Source of the DNA: Acetobacter senegalensis
GTDB lineage: Bacteria > Pseudomonadota > Alphaproteobacteria > Acetobacterales > Acetobacteraceae
NCBI RefSeq assembly: GCF_001580995.1
Contig: NZ_LHZU01000140.1
Location: 34,476 to 98,475 of the forward strand
Length of the DNA: 64,000 nt
Reading direction: 5' to 3'
Shown here: positions 1-9,308 of the stretch, piece after piece
Layout: each line of letters begins with the position of its first letter
Numbering within the stretch: position 1 is the stretch's first letter
The notes under the pieces: generated by a model
What the model saw: only the letters and a program-made list of their open reading frames with translations
Databases searched by the model: none
Told to the model about the DNA's origin: nothing
Translations under genes and position numbers: made by a program

Positions 1-2
1 TG

Positions 3-869
3 TCCTTTGAGGGGGATACCGCGCACCAGTATCGGAAAGATGTGTTCCGTCCGTTCTTTGATGAATATCTTAAGCCGGGCAGCGCATCCGTGCATTTGCC
101 CGATGCCATCATTTACAATACGGGTGACCAGAAATGGGATTATTATCGTTCCTGGCCGTCAGTTTGTGAAACTGAATGCACAAATAAACTGACCCCTCTT
201 TTTCTGGCCAGTGGGCATAGCCTGAGCTTTACGCATCCGGACAAGGATGACGCAGACAGCTATGTCTCTGACCCCGCACACCCTGTTCCCTTTCTGGCTC
301 GGCCATTTGCATTTTCCATGGGGCCGCGCTGGAAAAGCTGGCTGGTGCAGGATCAGCGGGAAGCGGAATCCCGCCCTGATGTGCTGACTTATGAAACAGA
401 AGAACTTGATGCGCCTGTGCGTGTCAGTGGTGTGCCGGTAGCCGATCTTTTTGCGGCAACAACGGGCACGGATTCAGATTGGGTGGTCAAGTTGATAGAT
501 GTTCAACCAGCCGCTACGCCGGATAACCCTAAAATGGGTGGGTATGAACTGCCTGTTTCGATGGACATTTTCCGTGGCCGGTATCGTGCCAGTTTTGAAA
601 AACCGGAAGCCATACAGCCCAATACCACGCAGCATTATCATTTCACGTTGCCAGCAGTGAACCATGTGTTTGGCAAGGGCCACCGTATTATGGTGCAGAT
701 CCAGTCTTCCTGGTTCCCGTTGTATGACCGTAACCCTCAGAAGTTTGTGCCAAACATTTTTGATGCCAAAGCCGAGGATTATACGGTTGCTACTCAGAGC
801 ATTCACCATGGAGGAAATGCCTCAACGGCCATTCTGCTGCCCGTTGTGAAGGCTGATCAGAACCCGTAA
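3..869 (+). CDS. CocE/NonD-type hydrolase, C-terminal part (5' truncated)
   Basis: The reading frame is open from the window edge, so only the C-terminal ~288 residues are present. The frame begins before the first Met and enters with SFEGDTAHQYRKDVFRPFF, typical of the region after the catalytic alpha/beta-hydrolase core in X-Pro dipeptidyl-peptidase/CocE-type acylases. A jelly-roll C-terminal domain follows: LDAPVRVSGVPVADLFA, then VKLIDVQP, then HRIMVQIQSSWFPLYDRNPQ. The family hydrolyses esters or amides (alpha-amino acid ester hydrolase, glutaryl acylase, cocaine esterase). The substrate cannot be told because the Ser nucleophile region lies outside the window. Family level is fairly sure; specific function is not. 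Confidence 0.8.
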   Translation, partial: SFEGDTAHQYRKDVFRPFFDEYLKPGSASVHLPDAIIYNTGDQKWDYYRSWPSVCETECTNKLTPLFLASGHSLSFTHPDKDDADSYVSDPAHPVPFLARPFAFSMGPRWKSWLVQDQREAESRPDVLTYETEELDAPVRVSGVPVADLFAATTGTDSDWVVKLIDVQPAATPDNPKMGGYELPVSMDIFRGRYRASFEKPEAIQPNTTQHYHFTLPAVNHVFGKGHRIMVQIQSSWFPLYDRNPQKFVPNIFDAKAEDYTVATQSIHHGGNASTAILLPVVKADQNP

Positions 870-920
870 GAAGAGTGCTAAATAAAATCATGTGATTTTC
901 AAGAACCAGCTTTTCGGGAA

Positions 921-955
921 CAAGGCGCATCAGGCTCTGATGCGCCTTGTGTTGT
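921..955 (+). terminator. Terminator hairpin after the CocE-type hydrolase
   Basis: A perfect 13-bp inverted repeat (CAAGGCGCATCAG and its complement, 921-933 and 937-949) surrounds a 3-base loop and is followed by a T-rich tail. It lies between the hydrolase stop and the next gene, so the two are probably transcribed separately. Confidence 0.7.
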
Positions 956-988
956 ATCTGAGAGACGGTTCTGCACGGAGACGAGAAA

Positions 989-1831
989 ATGACCAAAGCG
1001 ACAGTTCATATGGCCCGGCTGACAGCGGCAGAAATGCGGGAGGCCGTTGTCCGTAACCCTGTTATTCTTTTGCCGCTCGGCAGTTTTGAAGATCAGGGAC
1101 CGCATATGCCCATGGGTGACTATCTTCTGGCGGACGCAGTAGCCGAACGTATTGCCCAGAAAGCGACACAGGCAGGGCATGAAACCTATGTTGCTCCGGT
1201 TCTACCCTTTGGTGGTGAAGATTTTTTTGGATACATGCCCGGTGGCATCGCTCTTTCTCAAACCACACTTCAGGCTGTCCTGTCAGATATGCTTGAAAGT
1301 CTGCTACGCCATGGCTTGACGCGTCTTGTTATTCTGAACGGGCATGGCGGAAATTGCACCATGATCCATGATGTGACGCATAGCGTTATGAAGAAAAGTG
1401 GAATGATTATTCCCAGCTTTTACCTCTGGCGTGTGGCTGCAACAATAATGCCGCATATCATGGGGAAGGAAAAAGCGGCCTTATCTGGCGGCCATGGTGC
1501 GAACCCTTTGACCAGTATTGGTATGCATCTGCTACCAGAGTGCATCAAACCGGAACGTCTTATTGCGCCGGATTCAGAAAAAACAGCGTGGGGTTTAAAA
1601 GTTGTTGATTTTGGAACGGTTGATCTAAACGGGGTTCCGGTTTCCATTCCCCTGGAAGGGGACAGCACGGCAACGCACGGTGTCGGGAAAGGGAATCCTC
1701 ATTTGTGCTCGGCTGAAGATGGTGAGAGGTTGACTGCAAAGCTGGTAGAATACGGTGTGCAGCTTGTGGAGCATGTCATTAAGAAAGCTCCTGAAAAAAA
1801 CGATTTCAAGAACGATATTTTCAATATTTGA
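989..1831 (+). CDS. Creatininase-family protein with altered metal ligands
   Basis: 280 residues, close to the creatininase/MftE family size, with GGAGACGAG upstream of the ATG. Family signatures are PLGSFEDQGPHMP at residues 29-41 and LNGHGGN near 116. Classical members carry GSxEQHGxHLPLGTD. Here residue 36 is Gln where the His metal ligand is expected, the GTD aspartate position reads GDY (43-45), and the HAGExETS block reads GHGANPLTS, losing the second acidic ligand. Family members are metal-dependent amidohydrolases (creatininase, formamide hydrolases) or mycofactocin peptidases. This protein may use a different metal site or be non-hydrolytic. A terminator hairpin separates it from the hydrolase upstream. 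Confidence 0.75.
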   Translation: MTKATVHMARLTAAEMREAVVRNPVILLPLGSFEDQGPHMPMGDYLLADAVAERIAQKATQAGHETYVAPVLPFGGEDFFGYMPGGIALSQTTLQAVLSDMLESLLRHGLTRLVILNGHGGNCTMIHDVTHSVMKKSGMIIPSFYLWRVAATIMPHIMGKEKAALSGGHGANPLTSIGMHLLPECIKPERLIAPDSEKTAWGLKVVDFGTVDLNGVPVSIPLEGDSTATHGVGKGNPHLCSAEDGERLTAKLVEYGVQLVEHVIKKAPEKNDFKNDIFNI

Positions 1832-1840
1832 CGAATGTCA

Positions 1841-1870
1841 AAAGGCGGCAGATAACCTGCCGCCTTTGCG
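1841..1870. terminator. Bidirectional terminator between convergent genes
   Basis: An 11-bp perfect stem (AAAGGCGGCAG / CTGCCGCCTTT) with a 5-base loop lies between the creatininase-like gene and the convergent aldehyde dehydrogenase. A-rich and T-rich flanks allow use in both directions. Confidence 0.7.
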
Positions 1871-1891
1871 TTGATAACCTGTTACAGCCAA

Positions 1892-3283
1892 TCAGGCTGG
1901 CGCATCAATTGGCACGACATTGATCAGCTTTTTGTTTACAAATTCTTCAATGCCCATCATGGCCAGTTCCCGCCCATAGCCTGAGCGTTTTATACCCCCA
2001 AACGGCAGGTCCGGCCGGGTCCATGTGGGGTGATTGACATACACCATGCCAGTGCTGATGCGTTTAGCAACATCCACCCCGCGTTCCGTATTTTGCGTGA
2101 AGACAGAACCACCCAATCCGTATGGGTTGTCATTTGCCAGGGCAATGGCTTCGTCTTCATCCTTCACCCGGAAGAACAGGGCAACGGGACCAAAAAATTC
2201 CTGATAAAATGCAGGATTATCTTTTGTGATGTCTGTCAGGATGGTGGTCTGAACAAACGCGCCCTTGTTTGGCGGAGCAGGGCCAACCCTGTGGGCAGTC
2301 GCACCGTGTTTAACAGCATCTTCCACCTGCTCGTTCAACTGGTCCGCCGCACTCTGAGAGGACATGGGAGGCACGCCTGTGGCATCATCAGATGGATCAC
2401 CAGGGGAAAGCTTGGCCAGTTCTTCGCTAAAGCGTTTGAAGAACGTATCGGCAATCTTATCAACTACAATAATGCGTTTTGCAGCCACACAGCATTGGCC
2501 ACCATTATTCATACGGCCCCACACCGCCCACTTGACCGATTTTTCAAGGTCAGCATCTTCCAGCACAATAAAGGCATCGCTGCCACCAAGTTCCATGGTG
2601 GTTTTTTTCAGGTTCTTGCCTGCCTGCGCTGCAACTTTGGCTCCTGCACCTTCACTACCCGTCAGGGCAATACCCTGCACGCGTGGGTCATCAATCAGGG
2701 CTTCAAGCTGCTCGCGTGTGGCAAACAGGTTGGTGTAAAGCCCTGCCGGAGCACCGGCATCATGGAACAGTTTTTCAAATGCGGCCGCTGCCTGAGGAAC
2801 AATGGAGGCGTGTTTGACCACCACAACATTCCCGGCCATCAGATGCGGCCCCGCTACGCGGGCGAGCTGATAGTAAGGGAAGTTCCACGGTTCAATGGCC
2901 AGAATAATGCCTAAGGGCTGGCTGACCACCATGGCGTCATCACCGCGTTCTGCACCGCCGGGCACTTTTTGCGGAGCCAGAAATTTTTCTGAATTCTGGG
3001 CGTAGTAATCAAGAATATCGGCAGAAAGGTCCACTTCTGCTTCGGCCTCACGCTTGAGTTTTCCCATTTCAAGCGTGAGGAGTTTTGCATAATCCTCCTT
3101 CTGCTCACGCAGCAGGGACGCAGCCCGGGCAATAATTTTGGCTCGGTCTGCAAAGGAGGTCTGAGCCCAGCTTTTGTATGTGGTCTCCGCCTGATCCAGA
3201 AGGGTCTGAAGTTCTCCGTCTTTCAGATCAGGAAAGGTAGCGATCGTCTCATTGGTGTATGGATTAACAGTCTTGTAAGCCAT
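1892..3283 (-). CDS. NAD(P)-dependent aldehyde dehydrogenase (succinate-semialdehyde type)
   Basis: 463 residues, the length of Sad/GabD-like aldehyde dehydrogenases. The active-site glutamate motif is ELGGSDAF (~234) and the nucleophilic Cys lies in NNGGQCC (~268). The cofactor-binding segment is AIEPWNFPYYQLAR, and the C-terminal PFGGIKRSGYGRELA is typical of the superfamily. It follows adhP by about 30 bp in the same direction, so an alcohol to aldehyde to acid pair is plausible, with the product entering the acetate pool. Substrate range (acetaldehyde, succinate semialdehyde or others) cannot be read from the sequence. Confidence 0.88.
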   Translation of the reverse strand: MAYKTVNPYTNETIATFPDLKDGELQTLLDQAETTYKSWAQTSFADRAKIIARAASLLREQKEDYAKLLTLEMGKLKREAEAEVDLSADILDYYAQNSEKFLAPQKVPGGAERGDDAMVVSQPLGIILAIEPWNFPYYQLARVAGPHLMAGNVVVVKHASIVPQAAAAFEKLFHDAGAPAGLYTNLFATREQLEALIDDPRVQGIALTGSEGAGAKVAAQAGKNLKKTTMELGGSDAFIVLEDADLEKSVKWAVWGRMNNGGQCCVAAKRIIVVDKIADTFFKRFSEELAKLSPGDPSDDATGVPPMSSQSAADQLNEQVEDAVKHGATAHRVGPAPPNKGAFVQTTILTDITKDNPAFYQEFFGPVALFFRVKDEDEAIALANDNPYGLGGSVFTQNTERGVDVAKRISTGMVYVNHPTWTRPDLPFGGIKRSGYGRELAMMGIEEFVNKKLINVVPIDAPA

Positions 3284-3315
3284 TTCCAGAGCCTTTCGGT
3301 TCCCCTTGACGGAGA

Positions 3316-4344
3316 TCAGGCGCGAAAGTCGATCACGATACGGCCTTCGACCTTTCCCTCCTCAAGGCGTGTGAAAATATTGTTTATGTTCTCCAGCCTG
3401 TCGGTCTGGGTCACGGAAGTCACTTTGCCCTCTGCAAAGAAGGAGAGAGCTTCAATCATATCGAGCCGGGTTCCCACAATGGATCCGCGAATGGTGGTGC
3501 CTTTCATCACCATATCGAAGATCGAAATTGGGAAATCTCCCGGCGGCAGTCCGTTCAGAACCAGCGTGCCCCCTGCCCGCACATAACCCATTGCCTGTGA
3601 AAAGGCTTTTGTGGAAACAGCGGTAATCAGGCCGCCATGCACACCCCCAACCTCTTTCTGGATGAAGGCGGCGGGATCTGTCGTCCTGGCATTAACGGTC
3701 AGAGCTGCGCCAAGTTTCCGGGCGGTAGCCAGTTTTTGATCATCAATATCAACAGCAATCACATTCAGGCCCATGGCCACGCCATATTGCACGGCCATCT
3801 GGCCCAGGCCGCCCACACCAGAAATGGCAACCCAGTTGCCAGCTTTGGTGTCTGTCATTTTCAGACCTTTATATACCGTCAGCCCAGCGCACAGCACCGG
3901 GGCAACTTTCACGGGGTCTATCCCCTTGGGCAGGCGGGCAACATAGTTGGGGTCTGCCACCACATATTCGGCAAAGCAGCCGTTTACGGAATAGCCGGTT
4001 TCCTGCTGTTTGGCGCACAGGGTTTCCCATCCGCCCAGACAATGTTCGCAATGGCCGCAGGCGGAGTAAAGCCACGGCACGCCAACTTCATCCCCCTCCT
4101 TCACCCAGGTTACGTTGCTGCCAACCTTGGTGACAACGCCTACGCCTTCATGGCCCGGAATAAAGGGAACGGTAGGCTTCTTGGGCCAGTCGCCGCTCGT
4201 GGCATGCAGGTCTGTATGGCAAACACCGCAGGCCGTCATTTTTACCAGAATCTGGTCTGGCCGGATGTCGGGAATGTCCAGTTCTTCAATGGTCAGCGGT
4301 TTGCCGAATTCATGAACAACAGCGGCTTTCATTTTTCCTGACAT
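3316..4344 (-). CDS. adhP: Zinc-dependent alcohol dehydrogenase, AdhP type
   Basis: 342 residues, the exact size of tetrameric bacterial AdhP. Catalytic zinc ligands are in GVCHTDLH and GHEGVG. The structural zinc loop is CGHCEHCLGGWETLC with four cysteines. The NAD-binding Rossmann motif is ISGVGGLGQMA (~173). It oxidises primary alcohols such as ethanol with NAD+ in the cytosol, or runs in reverse. The start is supported by AAGGAA a few bases upstream of the ATG. It is the first gene of a two-gene unit with the aldehyde dehydrogenase. Acetic acid bacteria oxidise most ethanol with periplasmic PQQ enzymes; this is a soluble cytosolic enzyme. Confidence 0.93.
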   Translation of the reverse strand: MSGKMKAAVVHEFGKPLTIEELDIPDIRPDQILVKMTACGVCHTDLHATSGDWPKKPTVPFIPGHEGVGVVTKVGSNVTWVKEGDEVGVPWLYSACGHCEHCLGGWETLCAKQQETGYSVNGCFAEYVVADPNYVARLPKGIDPVKVAPVLCAGLTVYKGLKMTDTKAGNWVAISGVGGLGQMAVQYGVAMGLNVIAVDIDDQKLATARKLGAALTVNARTTDPAAFIQKEVGGVHGGLITAVSTKAFSQAMGYVRAGGTLVLNGLPPGDFPISIFDMVMKGTTIRGSIVGTRLDMIEALSFFAEGKVTSVTQTDRLENINNIFTRLEEGKVEGRIVIDFRA

Positions 4345-4950
4345 AGTTCCTTAACTTTCATTCTTTATCTTATTCTTACAGGCCACCTGCGGGGCAGGCA
4401 GAGGCCCTCCCTGCCGGTTTTTGGCTGGAAGAACAAGAGGGGGCTTTCGGGCTAAGAGATTGAAAAGCATGAATTCTACAGCCCTTGTGGTTGAAAGATC
4501 GTGTTGCCCCGCCAACTGCCAGGAACGGAGCGGAAAGTCAGTTGGCGTGGTCGGTGCCGGGCTTCTGGTGCGTGAAGGTTCTCTGTGGTCGGGCGGATGC
4601 TTCAACGTCAGGCTTCCAACTGGTTTTTTACCCCCAAGAAACCACCACACATCTCTTATCCCGGCAGCGTTTTTTCGCGGTCATTCACTCTGAGCGATAC
4701 AGATGCTTCTGCGGCTTCTGGTGTTTTTCACGCTGTTTTTGGAGGCCATGGCTCCTATTCAACTCTATCTCTTTCTGAATTACGCCGGCCCATGCAAAAA
4801 GCTGCATTGACCTGTATCAAAAAAAGCCACGTTTCCTTTCTAGGGCAGACATGACTTATAGAAAGCCTTGTTTTGAAAAGAGATTTCCTGCCCTTGAAAC
4901 AAAGGTTTCATGGTTGCCATGAACCGGCAGGAAGAGCAGAGGACAGCTTG
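4345..4950. other. Divergent intergenic region, adhP / mannitol dehydrogenase
   Basis: About 600 bp between two divergent genes, so it must carry both promoters. The overlapping open frames here are in several phases, lack recognisable protein features and were not called. A short inverted repeat (GGCAGG ... CCTGCC) followed by a T run lies near 4393-4424. No operator could be assigned. Confidence 0.5.
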
Positions 4951-6423
4951 ATGGAACTGAGTGTAAAGACCCTGGGTAATCTGCCCACAACGGTCGTGAT
5001 GTCTGATTATGACCGCAGCACGGTGCGGCCGGGCATTGCTCATCTGAGCGTCGGCAATTTTCATCGTGCTCATCAGGCTGTGTATGTGGATCGTGTTCTC
5101 GCTCTGCCCGAACAGGGGGGCTGGGGAATTGTTGGTGTCGGTCTGCTGGATACACCCGCAGAAGCAGCGAAGGCTGCGGCATTGCAGGCGCAGGACGGTC
5201 TTTACACTCTTACGGAATGCCCGGCGGATAAACCGGATGTGGTGCGGGTGATCAAGTCCCTGATGGAGTATGTTCACGCCCCGGCTGATCGGGCTGCGGC
5301 CATCCGTCGTCTGGCTGATCCGGCTATTCGGGTGGTCACCATGACTATTACGGAAGGCGGCTATTATATGGATGAAGCTGGACAGTTCATGCACAGCCAT
5401 CCCGATATGGTGGAGGATCTGGCACGGCAGGTTCCCCATTCTGCTTTTGGTGTCATGGCGGAAGCCCTGCGGTTGCGACGCGAGGCTGGCATTGTGCCGT
5501 TTACCGTATTGTCGTGCGATAATGTGCCCCATAACGGGCATGTGGCGCGCAAGGCTCTGGTGGGCTGGGCCGAACAGCGGGATAAAGATCTGGCTGGCTG
5601 GATCAGCCAGAACGTGGAGTTTCCTTCCTGCATGGTTGATCGTATCACGCCCGCTGTGCGGGAAGCTGATATTCAGCGTCTGGATGCCGCAAGCGGTATA
5701 GAAGACCGCGCTCCGGTTTATTGTGAAGATTTTATTCAGTGGGTGGTGGAAGATACGTTTCCCTCAGGCCGCCCTGACTGGGAGAAAGTGGGTGTTCTGT
5801 TTACACAGGATGTTGCGCCCTATGAGCAGGTGAAACTGCGTATGCTCAACGCAACCCATTCCATGATGGCGCTGCCCGGTGTGTTGATGGGATACCGGGT
5901 TGTGAGTGATGCCATGCAGGACGCCAGTCTTTACGCTCTGCTGCAGCAGTTTCTGGGGTTTGATGCGGAGCCTCTTTTGCAGGCTCCTCCCGGTATGGCG
6001 TTGCAGGAATACGGGGCGCTGCTGCTCTCCCGTTTTCGCAACAAGGCCATAAGTGACCAGCTTGTGCGCATTGCGTCTGATAGCGCCTCCAAGCTTCCGG
6101 TTTTTATAAGGCCTACCGCGTCAGGTGTTGTTGCGCAGGGGCGTGACGCGCGCCGGATAGCCTTTTTGCTGGCCTGCTTTTGCGCCTATCTGGCAGGGCG
6201 GGATGAAAAGGGTGCTGCGTATGATGTACTGGAACCGCACCTGACAGAGGAGGATAAAAAGCTGGCATTTGATGCTGACCCAGCCAAGGCATTGGAGATG
6301 AGTGTTTTCTCTGGCTGGGATCTGGAAAAATCAGATGCGTTTGTCACGCAGTTTGTAGAAATGCGGCAGGCCCTTAAAGCACAGGGTGTTCGGAAAACCC
6401 TCGAAACCGGCGTTCTGGCCTGA
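4951..6423 (+). CDS. Mannitol 2-dehydrogenase, long-chain polyol dehydrogenase family
   Basis: 490 residues from the ATG at 4951, which has AGAGGA upstream and matches family length. An in-frame extension upstream to 4873 has no homology. The catalytic signature K-x4-N-x2-H is present as K295, N300 and H303 (KLRMLNATH), the numbering of Pseudomonas mannitol dehydrogenase. The nucleotide-binding segment reads IVGVGLLD. It interconverts mannitol and fructose with NAD(P), linking polyol growth to the fructose and pentose phosphate route. It could instead favour another hexuronate or polyol (fructuronate reductase, arabinitol dehydrogenase), but the motif and length fit mannitol best. It converges on zwf with only 14 bp between stops. 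Confidence 0.88.
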   Translation: MELSVKTLGNLPTTVVMSDYDRSTVRPGIAHLSVGNFHRAHQAVYVDRVLALPEQGGWGIVGVGLLDTPAEAAKAAALQAQDGLYTLTECPADKPDVVRVIKSLMEYVHAPADRAAAIRRLADPAIRVVTMTITEGGYYMDEAGQFMHSHPDMVEDLARQVPHSAFGVMAEALRLRREAGIVPFTVLSCDNVPHNGHVARKALVGWAEQRDKDLAGWISQNVEFPSCMVDRITPAVREADIQRLDAASGIEDRAPVYCEDFIQWVVEDTFPSGRPDWEKVGVLFTQDVAPYEQVKLRMLNATHSMMALPGVLMGYRVVSDAMQDASLYALLQQFLGFDAEPLLQAPPGMALQEYGALLLSRFRNKAISDQLVRIASDSASKLPVFIRPTASGVVAQGRDARRIAFLLACFCAYLAGRDEKGAAYDVLEPHLTEEDKKLAFDADPAKALEMSVFSGWDLEKSDAFVTQFVEMRQALKAQGVRKTLETGVLA

Positions 6424-6437
6424 GGGTTTCTTTTGGG

Positions 6438-7985
6438 CTATTCTTTTAATTGAGAGAACGGCGCCCAGCAGCGGCCATCTCGTGCCAGCAGGGCGGATGC
6501 TGAGGCTGGGCCGTCCGTGCCCGCCTTGTAAGGTTCGGGCGGCGTAGGGTCTTTGGCCCACGCCTTTAGAACCGGGTCCACTGCCCGCCAGGCGGCTTCT
6601 ATATTATCGGCACGCTGAAACAGGGTGGCGTTGCCTTGCAGACAGTCATACAGCAAGGTTTCATACCCAACATTGGGTATGCTGCCGAAGGCTTGTTCAT
6701 ACCGGAACTGGGAAACAACTTCCTTCACTATGGTTTCCGGGCCTGGCTGCTTGGTATTGAAGTGCAGATCCGCTCCTTTTTCCGGACGAATATTATAGAC
6801 AAAGCGGTTAGGAGTCTGGGCTGCGCCCTCCGCCGTATGAAAAAGCGGATGAGCTGTCTGTTTGAACTGCACCACAATTTCCGTCACGCTGGAGTCCAGC
6901 GCTTTGCCCGTGCGCAGGTAAAACGGCACGCCTTTCCAACGCTTACTGTCAATTTCGATCTTCAGCGCAGTATAGGTCTCGGTCCGGCTGTCGGGGGAAA
7001 CGCCCTTGCTGTCCCGATACGCGGGAAGGATGCGCCCCTTTATCAGGCCAGCTTCATATTGGCCTCTCACGGCATTTTGGGGAGAAATGGGCCGGATGGC
7101 CTCAAAAACCTGCTGCTTGGCGTTTCGAATGGCTTCTGGTTCCAGCGATGTTGGGGGTTCCATGGCTACCAGCGCCAGAATCTGGAACAGATGGTTGGGC
7201 ACCATATCCCGCAGGGCTCCCGTGGCGTCATAGAACACGCCGCGGCCTTCTACTCCCAGTATTTCTGCGGCGGTAATCTGAATATGATCAATATACTCGC
7301 ACCGCCAGAGTGGATCGAACAGAAGGTTGCTGAAGCGGAGGGCAAGCAGATTCTGAACGGTTTCTTTCCCCAGAAAATGATCAACCCGGTAGATCTGTGA
7401 TTCCTGAAGGAAGGAGAGCAGGTGCGCGTTCAGCGCCTGAGCGGACTGGAGATCCGTTCCAAACGGTTTTTCGATAACCAGTCTGCGGAACCGATTGTCT
7501 GTTTCCTTTAAAAGACCGGCCTTGGCGAGCGTTTCTGCCGCAGGCTCAAAAAAACGCGGTGGCGTGGCCAGATAGAAAACAGCATTCCGATCGCCAATAT
7601 CCCGAGCAAGGGTGCTAACAGCGTCAACTGACGTAAAATCCAGTGTCTGATACGTCATGCGCTCGGTAAGCCAGGACCAGGCGGTTTCATCTATTTTGGG
7701 TGTATAGAATTCCGCATGGCTGTCCTGAGTGAACGTCTCCATCTTGGCGCGCAGGGAGGCTTTCCATGAGGCGGATGTCAGGTCTTCCGCGCTGACGCCA
7801 ATAATCCGGAAGTCATCAGGCAGGAATTTGTTACAGGTGAGGTCATACAGGGCCGGAACCAGCAGCCTGTGGGTCAGATCTCCCCCCGCCCCGAGAATGA
7901 CCAGCGTGCCAGCCGGTGCCGGTTGCGTGGCGGCCGGGGCAACAGGAGCCCCCGCCGGGATGCATGTGGGTGAAAGCTGAACCAA
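6438..7985 (-). CDS. zwf: Glucose-6-phosphate 1-dehydrogenase
   Basis: 515 residues. The NAD(P)-binding motif is LGAGGDLTHR (~31-40), a variant of the usual GASGDLAKR. The substrate-binding signature is YRVDHFLGKE, followed by the conserved NLLALRFSN. It performs the first step of the oxidative pentose phosphate and Entner-Doudoroff routes, the main hexose path in acetic acid bacteria. The start is a TTG at 7983-7985 behind a strong AAGGAGAG site; no in-frame ATG fits. The first ~25 residues are rich in Ala and Pro and are unusual for the family, possibly a flexible tail. It is convergent with mannitol dehydrogenase. Confidence 0.95.
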   Translation of the reverse strand: MVQLSPTCIPAGAPVAPAATQPAPAGTLVILGAGGDLTHRLLVPALYDLTCNKFLPDDFRIIGVSAEDLTSASWKASLRAKMETFTQDSHAEFYTPKIDETAWSWLTERMTYQTLDFTSVDAVSTLARDIGDRNAVFYLATPPRFFEPAAETLAKAGLLKETDNRFRRLVIEKPFGTDLQSAQALNAHLLSFLQESQIYRVDHFLGKETVQNLLALRFSNLLFDPLWRCEYIDHIQITAAEILGVEGRGVFYDATGALRDMVPNHLFQILALVAMEPPTSLEPEAIRNAKQQVFEAIRPISPQNAVRGQYEAGLIKGRILPAYRDSKGVSPDSRTETYTALKIEIDSKRWKGVPFYLRTGKALDSSVTEIVVQFKQTAHPLFHTAEGAAQTPNRFVYNIRPEKGADLHFNTKQPGPETIVKEVVSQFRYEQAFGSIPNVGYETLLYDCLQGNATLFQRADNIEAAWRAVDPVLKAWAKDPTPPEPYKAGTDGPASASALLARDGRCWAPFSQLKE

Positions 7986-8147
7986 GACCGCTCTCCTTTA
8001 TGCGTGGGCGACTCCACAAGGGGCGCCTTTTGAAAAACAGGGCTTTTTATGGTCCTGCCGGGAGAGGAACAATTCCATTTATGTCCAGTTTGGTCTAGGT
8101 TCGCCGCCCGGTCAGGCATTCAACAAGAACAGAAGATAGGGAACGTT

Positions 8148-9170
8148 ATGGGGTATCGGGTTGCAGTTGTCGGAGCCACAGGTGCGGTTGGGCGTGAAAT
8201 CTTAAAGACACTGGCGGAGCGGGAGTTCCCGGTTGACAAGATTGTGGCCCTGGCATCTCCCCGCTCTACCGGGCGTGAGGTTTCCTTTGGCGATAAGGTT
8301 CTGAAAGTACAGAACCTTGAAACCTTTGACTTTACGGGGTGGGACGTTGCCCTGTTCTCCCCAGGTGGGGCTGTTTCCGCCAAATATGCGCCGGTTGCCG
8401 CCAAGGCAGGGTGCGTGGTGATTGATAACACCTCCCACTTCCGTATGGAGCCGGACGTGCCGTTGGTGGTGCCGGAAGTGAACCCGGATGCCCTGAAGCG
8501 CATGAAGCGCAATATTATTGCCAACCCGAACTGTTCAACCATTCAGATGGTGGTGGCGCTTAAGCCCCTGCATGATCTGTTTACGCTCAAGCGTGTGGTT
8601 GTGGCCACGTATCAGGCCGTTGCGGGCGCGGGCAAGGACGGCATGGATGAGCTGTTTGCCCAGACTCGGGGCAGTTTTGTGAACGATCCGCCCAAGATCG
8701 AACAGTTCCAGAAACAGATCGCCTTTAACTGCATTCCGCAGATTGACCGCTTTATGGATGACGGCGCCACCAAGGAAGAGTGGAAAATGGCCGTGGAAAC
8801 CAAGAAGATTCTTGATCCCGATATTTCCGTGATTGCAACCTGTGTGCGGGTTCCGGTGTTTATCGGTCATTCTGAAGCGGTGGTGGCCGAATTTGAAGAA
8901 CCTGTGGATATCAAGCGTGCGCGTGAAGTGCTGCGTGAGGCAGATGGCGTGATTCTGCGCGATGAGCGTGAAGACGGCGGGTATGTGACTCCAATTGAAT
9001 GCGTTGGGGAAGACGCAACCTATGTTTCACGCCTTCGTGTCGATCCCACTGTTCCTAACGGTCTCGCATTCTGGTGTGTGTCCGATAATCTGCGGAAAGG
9101 TGCGGCTTTGAACGCGGTTCAGATTGCTGAAACCATGATCGCCCTGGACCTCCTTCCCAAACACGGCTGA
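8148..9170 (+). CDS. asd: Aspartate-semialdehyde dehydrogenase
   Basis: 340 residues from the ATG at 8148 (MGYRVAVVGATGAVGREIL), preceded by a purine-rich site. NADP-binding GATGAVGRE lies at the N terminus, the catalytic Cys is in NPNCSTIQM, and the conserved His region is VPVFIGHSEAV. It reduces aspartyl phosphate to aspartate semialdehyde, the branch point to lysine/diaminopimelate, threonine and methionine. The frame is open upstream to 8049, but that part does not match the family. It sits just upstream of the sdh operon with ~140 bp between, including a short GAGGCG/CGCCTC hairpin at 9173-9188. Confidence 0.96.
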   Translation: MGYRVAVVGATGAVGREILKTLAEREFPVDKIVALASPRSTGREVSFGDKVLKVQNLETFDFTGWDVALFSPGGAVSAKYAPVAAKAGCVVIDNTSHFRMEPDVPLVVPEVNPDALKRMKRNIIANPNCSTIQMVVALKPLHDLFTLKRVVVATYQAVAGAGKDGMDELFAQTRGSFVNDPPKIEQFQKQIAFNCIPQIDRFMDDGATKEEWKMAVETKKILDPDISVIATCVRVPVFIGHSEAVVAEFEEPVDIKRAREVLREADGVILRDEREDGGYVTPIECVGEDATYVSRLRVDPTVPNGLAFWCVSDNLRKGAALNAVQIAETMIALDLLPKHG

Positions 9171-9308
9171 GTGAGGCGGCCCCGCCTCTCGGTGTCGTGT
9201 TGCCTGGTTGAATTGACCACTCTGCGGGTGGGGCGTAGGACGAAATCAATGCAGAAACGCTGGCACTAAGCCAGTGTAGGGATAGACGGACGGGATACGA
9301 GGCTGACA

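Noticed and set aside
876..884. GAGTGCTAA, half of a CIRCE heat-shock element
   Set aside because: The matching TTAGCACTC half is not present upstream, and no chaperone gene follows.
2030..2914. Long plus-strand open frame of 294 codons
   Set aside because: Antisense to the aldehyde dehydrogenase gene; it has no family motif and exists because of the codon bias of the real gene.
4421..4854. Three overlapping plus-strand open frames upstream of mannitol dehydrogenase
   Set aside because: They lie in different frames over the same DNA with unrelated Trp/Cys/Arg-rich translations; none has a supported start or domain.
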